A DNA stretch of 64,000 nt from Centropus unirufus (Eukaryota > Chordata > Aves > Cuculiformes > Centropidae). The translations under genes and the position numbers were made by a program. The notes under the pieces are model-generated. The model did no database searches. It saw only the letters and a program-made list of their open reading frames with translations, and was not told the DNA's origin. Shown here in pieces: positions 1 to 12,965 of the stretch (positions are counted from its first letter, which is position 1; every line of letters starts with the position of its first letter). Location: assembly GCA_013397695.1 (NCBI GenBank), contig VYZI01000109.1:1296459-1360458 (forward strand), in the 5' to 3' direction.

Positions 1-2999
1 TGTTCTCTGCTGCCAGCCCATCTCTCCCCTGTCCTCAGGAGACGGTGCTGGGCTGAAACAGTGGGGCATCCATCCGTCATTAACAAGCAGAGTATAATGC
101 CTCACCATACCTCTCACAATGGCAGAGAAAAAAGGAAGAGACGACTTAAATTTCAGCAAAGCCAGGGTGGTGTCAGGAGACGTTTAAACAAACAGCAGGC
201 TCTCCTGATTACATATTACAGTGTCAGGTCCCAGACGCAGACAAGCTGATATTCTGGGCTCTCCCTGACGTTGGTCTGGAGTCACTCAAAATATAAAATA
301 TGAATAAGGAAAGCAGTAATCTTTTCCTTGCCAGACTAGAAACATTTAAAATTGTATGCCCTGCCTGACTGTCCTTCAAACATAGTCCTGTGTTCTATAA
401 AGTTATTTTTTTCTGTTTTTTTTTTCCTGTAAATATGTAATTAATGCTACCACTATGTTTAGGATCCATCAGGGTGTGTGAACCCTGTGATAGGGAGATA
501 ACAAAAACACAAGGGATAAATCCTGATGTAAAATAAGTGGTAACACAATGATCCACTAAAGCACAGTCTCTGGAAACCACAGGAGACTTCATCTTAAGTG
601 AAACGTTAGGGTATGTGTGAAGCAGGCTGACTTCACTGATGCATGAGGCAGCTCCCTTATGGAAAATCATTCACTGACATCTTTCAGGGACTGGGCCTTG
701 AATTTTCTGTCTGTTTACAAACCTCTGGAACTGTGAGTACTGTTCTAGGGGTCTAGGGGGTAGGTGTTGTGGTGAGGAAGTGGTGTAAAAAATTAATTTA
801 CAATTGTGTTTACACTAATTTTAAAACTAAAATTAAATATAAATATTGTTCTGCTCCTCACTGTCCCTTTTCTCCACTTGGTCTAACTGTGTATCACTTG
901 CTGCAGGAATCCTGTTGAAGTCAAATGAGAGGTGTATCAAAGTTAGCCTTAATATACAGATAGAGATAGACAGCTCCAGAGACAACTTTCCTCATAGTTG
1001 TACCTCTTCCTGAGATCTGCTGTATTCCAAAGTAATGAGTGAGAAAGAAATGTAACATTTTTTCCTGGCTGTGTGGCATTCTAAGATAATTTTATTTACT
1101 TCTGCAAGAGTTTGTAGGTAACACTTCACTGTGTAAACAGAGTGCTGACATTGGAAGAACCATGAGGCATTTTTAAACTTTATGGACTTGAAAACAACTC
1201 AGTGCACAGAAACACATTTGAAGATATAATATGTTGTCCAATTGGAGATAGTCAAATGCAGGCACAGTGAACATCTGCAAAATGTAATCCTAATACTTCA
1301 ATACCTTACTGTGGCAGAATAAAAGTGCAGGATTTATAGGCTTTATTTCTGAGCTGGGATACAGTTTTTCTTGAGTCTGGGGTATATTCAATGCAGGATG
1401 CTCCCATGGAAATTTACATACAAATATCTAGAAATTAGATAAGTATATTAAAATTCTATTACCTTGAGGAAGTAGGACTGAATACGGCCACCATGATTAA
1501 AGGATGCTGGGGCTCAGCAGAAATGCAGCTGCAGCTTTTGTTTCATTTTGCATGGTGCCATAGAGGATGCATTCTCTGTAGTGAAGGACAGATGCTGTAT
1601 TAAAATACATTCATCACATCTTATCTGTGTAATATTTTAGGAAATGCCTTGCAAAATTGGGCAACATGGTGCAGTAAATCAAATTTAATCAACTCAGTGT
1701 GGGTTATGATTGATGGTATGAAACTTCAGATGAAATATCATTGTTTGATGGGAGTACTTGCTGCTGAATATTGTATCCAAAAATTGGTTAAAAATGTCCA
1801 GGAGAAATTTTTTCTGTGTTAGAAGAAGTTGTTCTGTGGAACCTTCTTGCGATGCTCCCTAGGAAGGTCTGCCTTAATTAGCCTTTGACTGAAGTGTTGT
1901 GATCCAAAACATTTCAAAATCAGAAACTGCTGCTCTTATCTTCCCAGTTTGTATTCTGGAATATCGGAAATGTTTACTTGTCTTTTAGATCCAGACATTG
2001 GTTGCTAAGTTCTTTCTTCACAATTTCTTATTAATCTTCTCTGAGGTTCTGTAAAGGTTTTCCTCAAAGGAAGATTTAGAATGGACTCAATGAAAGTTGA
2101 GAAAAAGTTGGAGGACGATTTCGTTATCAGGTGCTGGGGAAATAAAACAGAAGATGAAAATCGGAATTGATATTGTCAGAGTTAGATGCATGGGCAGAAA
2201 ACACCAGAATTTTTCATACTTAATAATTGACTTTTTCCAGTTGGAAGAACAAGTTAAGAGCCACTCTGGACAGCTCTGTGCCAATGTCAGCTCTGTGCTC
2301 CGCACAAGACAGAGAGGCTAACAGAAAGGCAGGAACAACTAGGGAAGGAAAAAGAAGCAAACCAAACCAAAAAATGGTGTTGTACTCTCATAAAATTGAT
2401 ATGTACTTTGAGTCACAAAATGCTGGTTCTGTGACTATCTTCTGGCAGTAAACCAGAAGTGGAATGGGGAGATGTACAGGGAGGGGCAGCAGAGGCGACC
2501 AATGAATTCCATAAGGAGAGGGAGAAATACACTAATATTTTTTCAATATGGAAAAAAGTTACAAAAGTGACAGATGACAGCACAAAACAACATAGTAAAC
2601 TGAAAGTGATGTTTACTGATGCTTATATTACAATAACTAAGAGAACAAAATTAAATTACGAGACAAAAGGTCTGAGATAGGAAAAATACTATTGTCTGTC
2701 AAATTTTCCTGACTATAAATGTTCTGTAAACTTATTCCCACAGAATGCTCTGAAGGTAAAAAGTGTATAAAAAAATTAAGAGGATTGGACAGAGCCACAG
2801 GAGCCAATTGGTGACTGTTGAGCACAGCAGTTCAGAAGCAAATTCCCTCTTAAGTTACAGTAAGATAAGACTCCCTAAATGGCTACCATAAGAGAGAGTA
2901 TATAGACATCAGTCTGGGTTTGTCCTTTATTCCTTTCTCACATTTTGGAAAACAGATTATAAGACACATGATAGCAATTGCTATGTAATAATTGTCTTA
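1..2999. other. non-coding DNA, nothing recognised
   Basis: No gene, RNA gene or transposon is recognised here. Open frames are under 95 codons and overlap on opposite strands (for example around 2.09-2.32 kb), as expected of chance frames. Base composition is AT-rich with T-runs near 415-426 and an AT-rich patch near 790-850. Confidence 0.6.
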
Positions 3000-3340
3000 A
3001 GCCAGTACTGTTAGCTGTGAAAATAGGCTTCTAGAAGATATGTGCTCATCAAAGTGACCTTGTGTGTATGGTTGCAAGCAACCTTCAGAATGCACCTTCA
3101 AAAATGTCCCAGCAAACACTTTTAACCTCCAATTGTACATGTAAGCAGCTGTAACTGGCTGTGGGATCGATCTGTGTGGCTCTGCACCTGAAGAAGCTCC
3201 ATGTTCACAGGACATTCAGCCGCAAGCGTGACAGGTGCCTTCTATTTCCTGCTAGAAGCGAAGTGCTGAAAGCCTTTGTTTCTGGAATGCTGATTAGCGT
3301 CTTCCATGGAAATCAATGACAGCTGTTATTCTTGAGAGGA
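3000..3340. promoter_or_regulatory. candidate conserved non-coding element
   Basis: This stretch keeps several CpG dinucleotides (near 3169, 3221, 3227, 3259 and 3298) in an otherwise CpG-poor region. It carries two related motifs, TGACAGGTG at 3229-3237 and TGACAGCTGTT at 3317-3327. Each joins a TGACAG core of the TALE homeodomain type (MEIS, PKNOX, TGIF) to an E-box (CAGGTG or CAGCTG). The second differs by one base from the palindromic TALE dimer site TGACAGCTGTCA. CpG retention and motif content suggest constraint; cross-species conservation is inferred, not seen. Confidence 0.27.
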
Positions 3341-6300
3341 TTGGTTATAGGAACAAATCTTAGAAATGCATGTTATAGGAAAAAAAAACTTCTTTCCACT
3401 TTTCACTTCCTAACATCTAAGTGAAACTTAATGTTATATTCCCGTAAAATGCTTATGACAATGCTTTTTTGGGAGTCATTATAATTTTGCAGACAAAAAA
3501 AAAAGTCTCTCCAGCTCTTCTTGGCCATCCTGTTAGCACCATGTACATCTAGAAAATAAAGGAAGTTATTTGCCAAAAACTGAAGAAGCTTCTGAAGATG
3601 GAGAAGGTATGATTTTTTTTTAATTTTTTGAGTTACTGTTTTATTTTTTAAGGAGCATTGGAAGTACGATAAAGTTACAGTAAGATACAATAAGACATTT
3701 AATCAATTCAGCAGTTCAACTTGAAATTAAATTTACCCCTTGAAAACATGCTTTCCAAAATGTAGCTGAAGAAAATGAAGTAGCCTTTAACCAATTTCAA
3801 AGCAATTCAGACTGAATGTGTTGCTGTAGTGCTCCCTTGGAGTCCTAAACTGTTTTCACAGTGAATGACTTTGAAATTGCAAAAATTGATTCAGTTCAAT
3901 TCACATGCTCAGAAAATTCAGTCAAAACACTACTTCATGCTATTTCCTATAATGAAAGGTTTGGCTCTGGAATATAGTTGTTAAAGAATAAAATAAGTTT
4001 GCATTGACTTTTTGACCACAAACAAGTAAATTATTCATTTTGCTGCAGATACTTGGCTGTATATTTTCTAGTTAATATGCCAGATACAATTGCCCTACCT
4101 GGCATAAATGCAGTTCACCTCTGTGTCTTGACCTGAAAGTTCACATAAGGTTTTATAAACCTGGGAAGGTTAGCACGCAGTAAGATTTGGTTTCCTTTAT
4201 AATTATTGTATCAATTTACCTCATTATGTGGTTATTTGTAGCAAATCTGAGGTATGTGCAGCATTGCTGTCCCATTGCAAAGTGGAGGTGAACTGTTTTG
4301 CTCTTAGCCGACAGTTCTATGTACTCATGTATCAGCCCATTAAGGACTTCTATGTAGACTTCAGTTGCAGAACTTCCCTGAGCACTGATTTGCACACTTA
4401 TGCAAACCTTAAAGCATGGAAAAGAGGCACAAGAGAATGGTATATTTAATACAAATATTGAATGGAAAAGACTGAATGGATGAAGTCCTGGTCTCAAATC
4501 AGATAATACTGTTGATACGTCCTGCCCCTATCAGTCACTGCATTATGGAATGAAACTGAAGTTATGTAAGTACCAGGCAGTTCATGGTTTTTGACAAACA
4601 AAAGTTTTTTTAATCATAGGGTATTATTTTTTTTTTTTAAAACAAGCAGTTCTGTGATTTCACTGACAAAGGCAATTTTAAGACAATGAATCTCAAATAC
4701 CACTATAAGCCTTACTCAGACAAAAAAAATCCTGTAACAGAACCATATTCGGTATTCTTTTATTAGGCACTACCTCCTGTGCTGAAATGAGGATTGAGTG
4801 GAGTACTGAAATAGTCAAGGGAGCAGAGACCAGAAACCTGGACTCTCTCCACTGCAAAACACTGCTTGTCTTATGGAGGGAATGTAGATTTATATCTAGA
4901 TCTATGTCTGTAACATACTAGAGGAAAAATACTACTATGGTGACCTGTTATGTGTTTTGTGTGAAAGAAACCCTGGATAAAACCTTAGCTTTGAAATCAG
5001 GATCCAGTGCTCCTTTTGTTCTCCATTCTGGGTAATAATTTAAAAGTATATTATGTGTCCATTCTATTTTCTCCTTACTCTCTCTATAGGTGTTCCTAAA
5101 CCTTGCATTTTTGCACAGTTACCCAACTTTACTGGAGTGGTAGAGAAAGGACCAAATAGCCAGGTGGTAAAGGTTATATCTAGGGAGATAGAAGATGAAT
5201 TTTTAAATTCCTATGGTCTCTAGAACTTGCATCTTCGGTTGCTCCCAATATATTGGCATGTATTCCAGCTACTGAGCACTGTGAAATATGTGTCATCTAC
5301 CTCTCTTCACTATATTTCTAAGTAAAGTTAGTCCAAACTCAGTGAGTTTCAACAGGTCTTAAAAGCAGAGCATTTAGGCTTGAATTGTGATCAATGCCTC
5401 ATGAAGAATAAAATAAGAACAAGTGATTCTCTTTAGGTATCCCATAATTGAAAAGAGCCAATTCATTTTAGCTGCCTCTCAGGTAAGGCTGTGGGTGAAA
5501 GAAGGAATATGAGACATGTTTAGATTGCTGTTGTGATAAAATTGACTATTCATGCTGTTTAAAATTTCCAGAATTTTTATTTTAAATCCTAAATGCTGAA
5601 AGAACTATATATTTTTAATCTAGTTTTAATTTTCAGCGATAATTATGGGTATTTTTTTCCCTAAACCAGAGGGAAATATAACAGATATAGGAGATTTGGA
5701 AGTGATGAGATGTGAAATCCTTACAATTATGCACAAAAACAACATTTTATTTGCCTGATATTAAGTAAATAAAAAATAGTCAAGAAACCATTCAATGGTG
5801 AGATAGACAAAAATATGAAATAATCCTGCTAAGAAAATAGTAGATTCTTCCACTGATAGTTTTAAAAGTAACCTGGAAAAATGATGGAAATATAATGTTA
5901 GCCATTACACATAGTGAGGTGGGCAGACTAGGTGATCTAATTAAACAATAAGACATGACAGGTTATGCATTATGGTGTTATATTTTCATATTTTGGTGCC
6001 CTTAAATATGAGTGCACAAAACTATTAAATGCTGAGGTGTGTTGCCAGTAGACTTTACAACCCTTCAAATTATGTTTCAAACATATTAATTTCAAAGGTA
6101 AAAAATCCGCCAACTCCTAGAAAGCAAGATAGTCCTCAGATGAAACAGTCTTTTTTTTTCTTTTTTTTTTTTTAAGGCTTTGCAGGGTCATTTCAAAGGA
6201 AATTATCTAGACAGGTTTTATTTTACCAATTATCGATGATGTGAATAATTCATATTATTAACAAAACTGTGGTAGAATGCAAAAAATTCACCTTTAATGT

Positions 6301-8089
6301 TGAAATCGAAATGCATGGAAAGAAGGATTGCCTGGGAGAGAGGACTTCCATTGGGCAAGTAGTACAAAGAAAATGGGGCCATTTAGGGACTGACATCTCA
6401 AAAGCTTAAGACCCAGAATTTCCTTAATGGTTTTCAGGGGAGGGTTTTCTTCCCTTTTTCTAATGTTTCCCCCCACCTGCTAACATGGATGCCTGTTAAC
6501 TGCCTGAAATAGAAAGTGGGTGAATATCAGAGGTGCCTGTCAAGAGGCTTGAAATATGAAAAGAATTGTGCATTACTACTTCAAACAAAAGTAGTGATAA
6601 CATTTCCTACTGGCATCTTCACTATTCTGTACATTTCTAAGTGCTTTATCAGTAATTATTTAAAAAAAAAATGAGCTAGTTGCTGCCCTAGGGGAATCAA
6701 GGGAAAAGCTAATGAAGACCCTTGATGGAAAGAAAATATTTATTATTTCTCCTCGCTGGACATGGCCAAGTCCTGCACAGCCATTTCAGCATTTCCACTG
6801 GGTAGCATCAGTAAGCCCTGAGTTTGCTTGGTTCCCTACAGACTATTCCTCCCTCTGAATCTAAATGAAATTTGAAGTACACAGCACTTACTTTAATTGC
6901 TTCATTGCTTGAAAGTCTGTGTCCCAAATGCCAGCCTCAGTCCCACTTGTGTGAACTGACCTGACAGATTACCTGCGTTTTTGAAAGGTTTGGGTCTATT
7001 TACATTTTCATTTACTTTAAGTAGATTTAGTATCCCTGGGACACTCTGCGGCCCTTTGTGTTTTTGTAATTTGTCACTTTCAAAACTTTGTTATACTTAT
7101 TAGTTGGTTATTAATTTTTCCTGAGAAAACATTTGCAATTACAAGGAAATGTTTTTTTTTCATTTTCTAAAAATGTTACTACACTGAGAAGTGACAGGAA
7201 GTATACTAGGATTTCTGAAGGATTTTAAGACTCTGCTGAACAACCAAATACTGAAATTAATTAGTTCATTTGGAATTTTACATATAAGAAGACAAACTTG
7301 GAGGGTATTTATTCAGATTCCAACTTAAAGTATCAAAGACTTGCTTAGAATAATTTGCTTCTTTATGTAGTTTGCCTGATGAAAAAATGATCTGTGAAAT
7401 ATATATCTGGAGCATTAAAAATTAGTAATTATTTATTAGAGGGCTGGTCAGTCATTCTACATTTGTAATTTTTCCACACATGGAGAAGCAGTGGTATAGC
7501 CAGTCAATCCCCATCATGTTCTGCTGATGTTAATTCTGCTGCCTGTTCCATTTACAATGTCAGCATTACTTCCACTATGTCACTTGAAACCCAAATACCT
7601 TATCAAAAATTTAAACAAGATTATAATCTGTTGATTTCATTATGAACTTGACCTTATATTTCAACAGCTCTGTTAGATTCAGTGTTGACTGAAGCTCCAT
7701 TTTCATCATTCTGCTTGGGTGATGCCGATTTTAATTTTGTCATTAGGGCTTATGTTTTACTGGAAGTCTATACATGTTCCACAACTACAATAGTTGCTAT
7801 TTCTTTTCTGCTGTCTGTAAAGCATGTATTCTCCTGACCTCACGGTTAGGTAAGCTTCTATATTCTCTTGCAGTACCCTCTGAACGTCCCATTTCAGGGT
7901 CTTAGGAATATTAGATAGCATAGCAAAGAATATACATTTTAAGAAATATGCATGGGAATTCTCAGAGTTAGGACAAAGAACCACATTTCCCTCAACAAAT
8001 AGTTAATTTGTAGACAGATTATAATCACAGAGGTTACCGAAGAGAAGGTATAAGAGGAAAACGCAGAGTCTTTCTGTGTTAATGTCAAG
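3341..8089. other. non-coding DNA with short T-rich tracts
   Basis: No gene or transposon is recognised. Low-complexity tracts include a T12 run near 4627-4638 and an interrupted T-tract at 6151-6173 (T9, C, T13). Open frames in the region are 60-95 codons and carry no recognisable domain. Confidence 0.55.
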
Positions 8090-8370
8090 TAAATAAATAT
8101 GTATTAGCACCCGACAGCAAGATCGGGACTTAGAGATCCCACAAAATCATTAAAATTCTGAAACCATTATTTACAGTTGACTTTTGAATGAAACCAAATC
8201 ATGATTTGCCTGTATTAATACTGGTACTATAAGTGCATAAGATATAATTACAAAATTATACATTTGCATGAAAATATTAGGTTTTTGTGAAAGGCTCCAC
8301 TCTATCATTTAAATGATAATGGAGTGCTTCTCTTTGCAGCCATTAACAGATTCCATTCAGTTTTGCAGCA
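8090..8370. promoter_or_regulatory. candidate conserved non-coding element with palindrome
   Basis: The stretch holds a homeodomain-type TAATTA at 8245-8250, an exact POU octamer in reverse (ATTTGCAT) at 8262-8269, and a perfect 16-base palindrome at 8303-8318. The palindrome is flanked by complementary CACTC (8298-8302) and GAGTG (8322-8326). This density of developmental transcription-factor motifs resembles vertebrate enhancers. Function and conservation are inferred only. Confidence 0.25.
8303..8318. repeat. perfect 16-base palindrome inside a longer hairpin
   Basis: TATCATTTAAATGATA equals its own reverse complement. Outside it, CACTC on the left pairs with GAGTG on the right, with a three-base ATG bulge on the right arm (8319-8321). 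The whole could form a hairpin or cruciform spanning 8298-8326. It may instead be a dimeric protein-binding site; the sequence alone does not decide. Confidence 0.8.
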
Positions 8371-11300
8371 AGATGTGCCCTTATATGGACATGCCCCAGT
8401 AATATCAGTATTTCCAAAATAGAAGGAGGTAAGCAAAAATTCATGGACAGAGTTTTGAAACTACCTCCTATTGTAAGCTATCAATAAGAAACCCTGAAAG
8501 CACAGGGGAGCTGGGCTTGCATTTCACCTCATTCTGTGGCAAAAAAGGAGCAGGAGTCTGCAAATCTAACCTTCTGTGAGGCAAAGTAAGGACATCGGAT
8601 TGTACAGAATGAGACTAAAAAGGCCCTGAAGTATCTTATCAGCTTGTTATTTGCATACTTAGATAAAACTGAGACAAGTCCAAGGCAAACTTCAATATCT
8701 CTTTTCTTTTTTTCCTACTCCTTCCATATGCTTCTAATTCCATATCCTTCTTGAGAGGTTCATACTGAGCATTAACAATTTCTATATTAGAGTAGTACCA
8801 TCAACCTATGCTTTTGTTTTGTGGAATTATGTAGGTCACAAATGACTGGTTTGTATCTGCACAGCAAGGATGATTCAGATTGGTGTTTGGGCTAAAGTTC
8901 ACTGTCTCACATACTGCTGTCAGCACTACCTGGTGCTGGTTTAGAGTGGTGAACTTCTGCACTATTTCTCTCTGGTAATGGATTTATTTCAATTGCAGAA
9001 GTTGCTAACTAGCATGAATTGAATCAAGGGAATGAAGGGAAATTCTCCTTTACAAGTTCCACATCCGGCAGAGTTTCTCCCAGACTAATTCTGTTAAAAG
9101 CTACCATCCTTGCTCTCCTCCTCTTGGTTACAGGCAGCTCTAGTGCTGGGGACTGCCATGGTAAGAAAAGGGGATGATGTTCCTGCATCCCTATTAAGGG
9201 GTTTGCTAAGTGTTAATGATGTCACATTGGACCTAGCAAACCAACCAGGACCCAAGTTGACTTCCGAATGAAGGAAGTGGTATGTCTGTGTCCCCAGTGC
9301 CTAAGTGTCCATTGCAGTACTGTATCACTCAGGCTTGCTCATAATTCAGGGTAACTCAGCCCCCAGAGCCAGAAGAATAGAGATCTGACTGAATTAGCCA
9401 ATTTCTTTTGCCCAATTCTGCACCTTTGACAAATTTTATGGATTTCATTGTTTCATATTCCTGGTGGTGGAAATCCTATAAAACATACAGAGGAGGGCAA
9501 CAAATACCAGCAGCAGATCATTTATATTTTAGTGCTGTGCATTTCTTTGTGACTTTACATTAAGGATGACATACAAAATTAAAAAAGAACCCAACCGTTC
9601 TCATTGACCGCAGAGTGTTGTTGTCTTTTTTACTCTCCTTTTTGTTAGCAAGATACTTCAGTTTCTCCCTCATGAGAGATAATTTGATGGTAATGCTGGA
9701 AGATAAGATCAAGTAATTATGTTTTCAAGACAGATACTAACTTAGAGCTGGTCTCTTAGGGACTAACACATTACTTAATATTTTACTTGAAAGTGACATT
9801 GTAACTGCTTACTATTAATCTGCTTCATTTGTAAGATATGTGTACTAAATTGATGATACAAATAGTTGTTCCTATTGATAAACATTCAATTACCAATAAA
9901 ATTCAAGCTAAAAACTAATGAGAATGCTTTTTTTGACAGCACTCCAATTAATCCAGAAGGAACTGATTCCCAAAGCAACCTCTGCAGTCATTAAATAGTA
10001 TCTACTTCCTCTGGAATTTACTGATCAGGATCATTCATCTCTTAAAAACATCTGCTTTAACTCAGTGCATAACATTCCTGTATATGCTAGGGAAGCATTT
10101 TTCTGGCTTTAAGTCATTAAGTCCTGGTTTAAAGTGAACAAAAAGTTACCTAGAGATTTTGCAGACTTTGGTTTAGGTCCTCAGCTGCTGTGCTAAACAG
10201 CAGGAAAAAACATACTTGATCAGCCCTCTCCTACCTTTGGAATAGGGTCATGCAAACTGTACATAGTGTTCATACAGCTTCTTGCATCCCTACTGGGTCC
10301 AGGGTAAGAGAAGGCTCAGTTGTCCTGCATAGTGGCAAACACTGAATAAAACAAGTATATCAATGTCTATTGCATATGATACAGAAATAGCACCACAAGG
10401 AATACTGTTTTGGTGTTGATTTGCAAGACTCAGGCTATTCTCCAACAACTCTTGATTATGAACTTCAGCTCATGCACAGATAAAACTTGGATCCAGTAAA
10501 AACCATTACTCAAAGCTCTGTGGGAAAGTAGCTGTTGTATTCCTGGGTCTGTTCCAGCCCTGGAAGCAGTACAGCTGTATTCATGGTGTGCTTCATGAAT
10601 TACTAAACACCCTGCTGGACATGAGGCTTTATATGCCTAGCATGGATGTTCAACAGAGCACATTACCTGCTCACAGATAAATGAGAGCTGGTTCTACTTG
10701 CCAAACATGGATCTGTGTTTCTAATAGATGTGGTATGTTAACTATGAGATTTTTAGACCATAAACTCTATAGGAGGCTTATTCACTTCTTTATTGTTAAC
10801 AGATAAATATTCAATTCAAAATTACGTAGTAATTCATTCCAGGCTATTGTTAATGATGAAATTTGGCCTCATGTGGTGGACTCTCAGTATAATTGCTGTA
10901 TAGACTGGTGAAGCTCTATTCCTGTTACTAGACCAGCACATCTTTGCAGTATCTAGAGCTCTGGTTCAGCTACAGACACTTAAGCACTTCTTACATCGAT
11001 GTTCTCCTGAAGTCCACAGAATAACATATGTATCTATGGGATCCTGCTTGATTCTCACCATTTCTTTATTTTTGACTATGTTACTAATCCAGAGGTCACT
11101 GTTAAAAATTACTGTGCATTTCTAGGCTTATATTCAGGAAAGAGGGTGTTACAATATCCTATGTATCTCAGTGAATTACATCCTTTCTAAGCGAACAGCA
11201 AACTGTGGTGAACAGCAGCCAAGAAGTTGTCCAGTGCAAAAGTGAAAGCAAGATTGCTTTTCTGAGATGAGGTAAAAAAGAAAAGACTGAGAGGAAATGT

Positions 11301-12084
11301 TTGCCTGATGCATACACACTGGCAGCTAGTTTGGTATTTATATCTTGGATTTTGGATCCGAAACATAATCCTATTTTCATTGGCAGTGAAGATCTTAACC
11401 AACATAGATAATCTTTGACTTGGATTACACTACCAAAATCTCAGCAGTCTGCCAGTTCAGCAGTCTCAAGAAATTGCATTACATTAAAGAGAGAATTACC
11501 TGAAGATAAATTGTCAACACTGATCTGCTCCAAGTAATTTTCTCTTATTCTTAGACCATTTAACTATTTTTGTTCTGTATGATACTGTTTTTTGTTACAG
11601 TTTGTACACTTTCCCAGAAATGCAGCAGACCATGTACAATACTCAATAAAGTGAAAGCCTGTAAGCAGTATTAGAAATCATCGAGAAGGCAGCGAAAACA
11701 GAATATTTATTTCTTTCACACCTAGAAAATACATAGCCAGAAAATATGAATCACAAATTCTTTTTTCACCTCTTTCACTCTAACATAGACTGGTTCAACA
11801 AGTTCTGAAACTTGGGTGAAAGGGCAAGATAAGAAGCAGCTCCTTTGGGCCACCTTGTGTATATTCGTGGTGCAGGATTGCTGGCAATGAGTTTCCAAAG
11901 TAAGAAGGTAGAAATAATAGAGAGAGATGTGGTTGGATGTAGTAGATCACTTGCCTGGGGTTTAGCATGAGAAATCCCAGGAAGAGCATTCTTATTTACC
12001 TTGAAAACCAAACAGGGTAAACTGAGTCAGATTGAGTAATAAAATTATTATAATTATTTTAATATTATTATCATGGAATAGATC
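8371..12084. other. non-coding DNA, nothing recognised
   Basis: No gene or transposon is recognised. Overlapping 60-78-codon frames on the minus strand near 11.17-11.41 and 11.78-12.01 kb lie in two frames each and have no protein-like pattern. A short AT-rich low-complexity patch lies near 12040-12072, just upstream of the CR1 insertion. Confidence 0.55.
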
Positions 12085-12965
12085 CTCCTAGAAGCTATGC
12101 TAAATCACATAGAGGACAGGGAGGTGATTTGAGACAGCCAGCACAGCTTCATGAAGGGCAAGTCGTGCCTGACCAACCTGGTGGCTTTCTATAATGGCGT
12201 CACCACATCAGTGGACACAGGACAAGCAATGAGTGTAATCGATCTTGACTTCTGCAAACCTTTGATATGATCACTCACAATACCCTTCTCTCTCAATTGG
12301 AGAGATATGGATTTTATGGGTGTGCTGTTCAGTGGATAAGGAATTAGTTGGATGGTTGCATTCAGAGATTAATGGCCAATGGTTTGATGTCCAGATGGAG
12401 ATCTGTGAAGAAGCAATGTCCCTCAGTGGTCCGTATTGGGACCAGTGCTATTTAACGTTTTCATCAATGACACAGACAGTGAAACCGAGTGCACTCTCAG
12501 AAAGTTTGCTGATTACACCAAGGTGAGTGTTGCAGTTGTCTCATCAGAAGGATGGGATGTCATCCAGAGGGTCCTGAACAATCTGTAGAAGTAGGCTTGT
12601 GTGGGCCTCATGAGGTTCAACAAGGCCAAGTGCAAGGTCCTACACCTGGGTCAGGGCAATCCATAGTTTCAACAGAGGATTGGGGTTGACATCACTGAGA
12701 ACAGTCTTATTCAGAAGGATTTGAGGGTGCTGATTGATAAGAAGCTCTGCATGAGCCAGCTCGCCACCCAGAAGGCTAACTATATCCTGGGCTATATTAA
12801 GAGAAGCATGGCCAGATGGTTAAGTGAGGTGATTCTCCCCCTCTGCTCCACTCTCATGAGACCCCACCAGCAGTAGTGTGTCCAGTTCTGGAATCCCCAA
12901 CATAAGAAGGATATGGAACTGTTGGAACAGGTCCAGAGGAGGGCTAGAAAGTTGATCAGAGGGCT
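12085..12965 (+). mobile_element. CR1 LINE fragment, C-terminal reverse transcriptase, inactivated
   Basis: The text matches the C-terminal half of the CR1 ORF2 reverse transcriptase (non-LTR retrotransposon, Jockey/CR1 group), read on the plus strand. Recognisable parts, in order, are the stretch encoding KGKSCLTNLVAFYNGVTT, the LDF-type motif near 12245, the catalytic box, and the thumb region ending in a KKDMELLEQVQRRARKL-like segment near 12950. The copy is dead. There is a TGA stop at 12130-12132 where CGA is expected, an apparent one-base deletion near 12257 that shifts the frame, and two TAG stops at 12596-12598 and 12602-12604. The catalytic FADD box reads FADY at 12505-12516, losing the second metal-binding aspartate. 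It lacks both the 5' part and the 3' UTR, ending about 12965 in unrelated DNA. CR1 copies are usually 5'-truncated, so the missing 3' end implies a later deletion or rearrangement. Confidence 0.93.

Noticed and set aside
2852..3687. Shared 16-base word AAGTTACAGTAAGATA at 2852 and 3672
   Set aside because: One exact repeat of this length is expected by chance in a window of this size, and the flanks do not match.
12320..12526. 68-codon plus frame inside the CR1
   Set aside because: It is an out-of-frame reading of the reverse transcriptase and not a separate gene.
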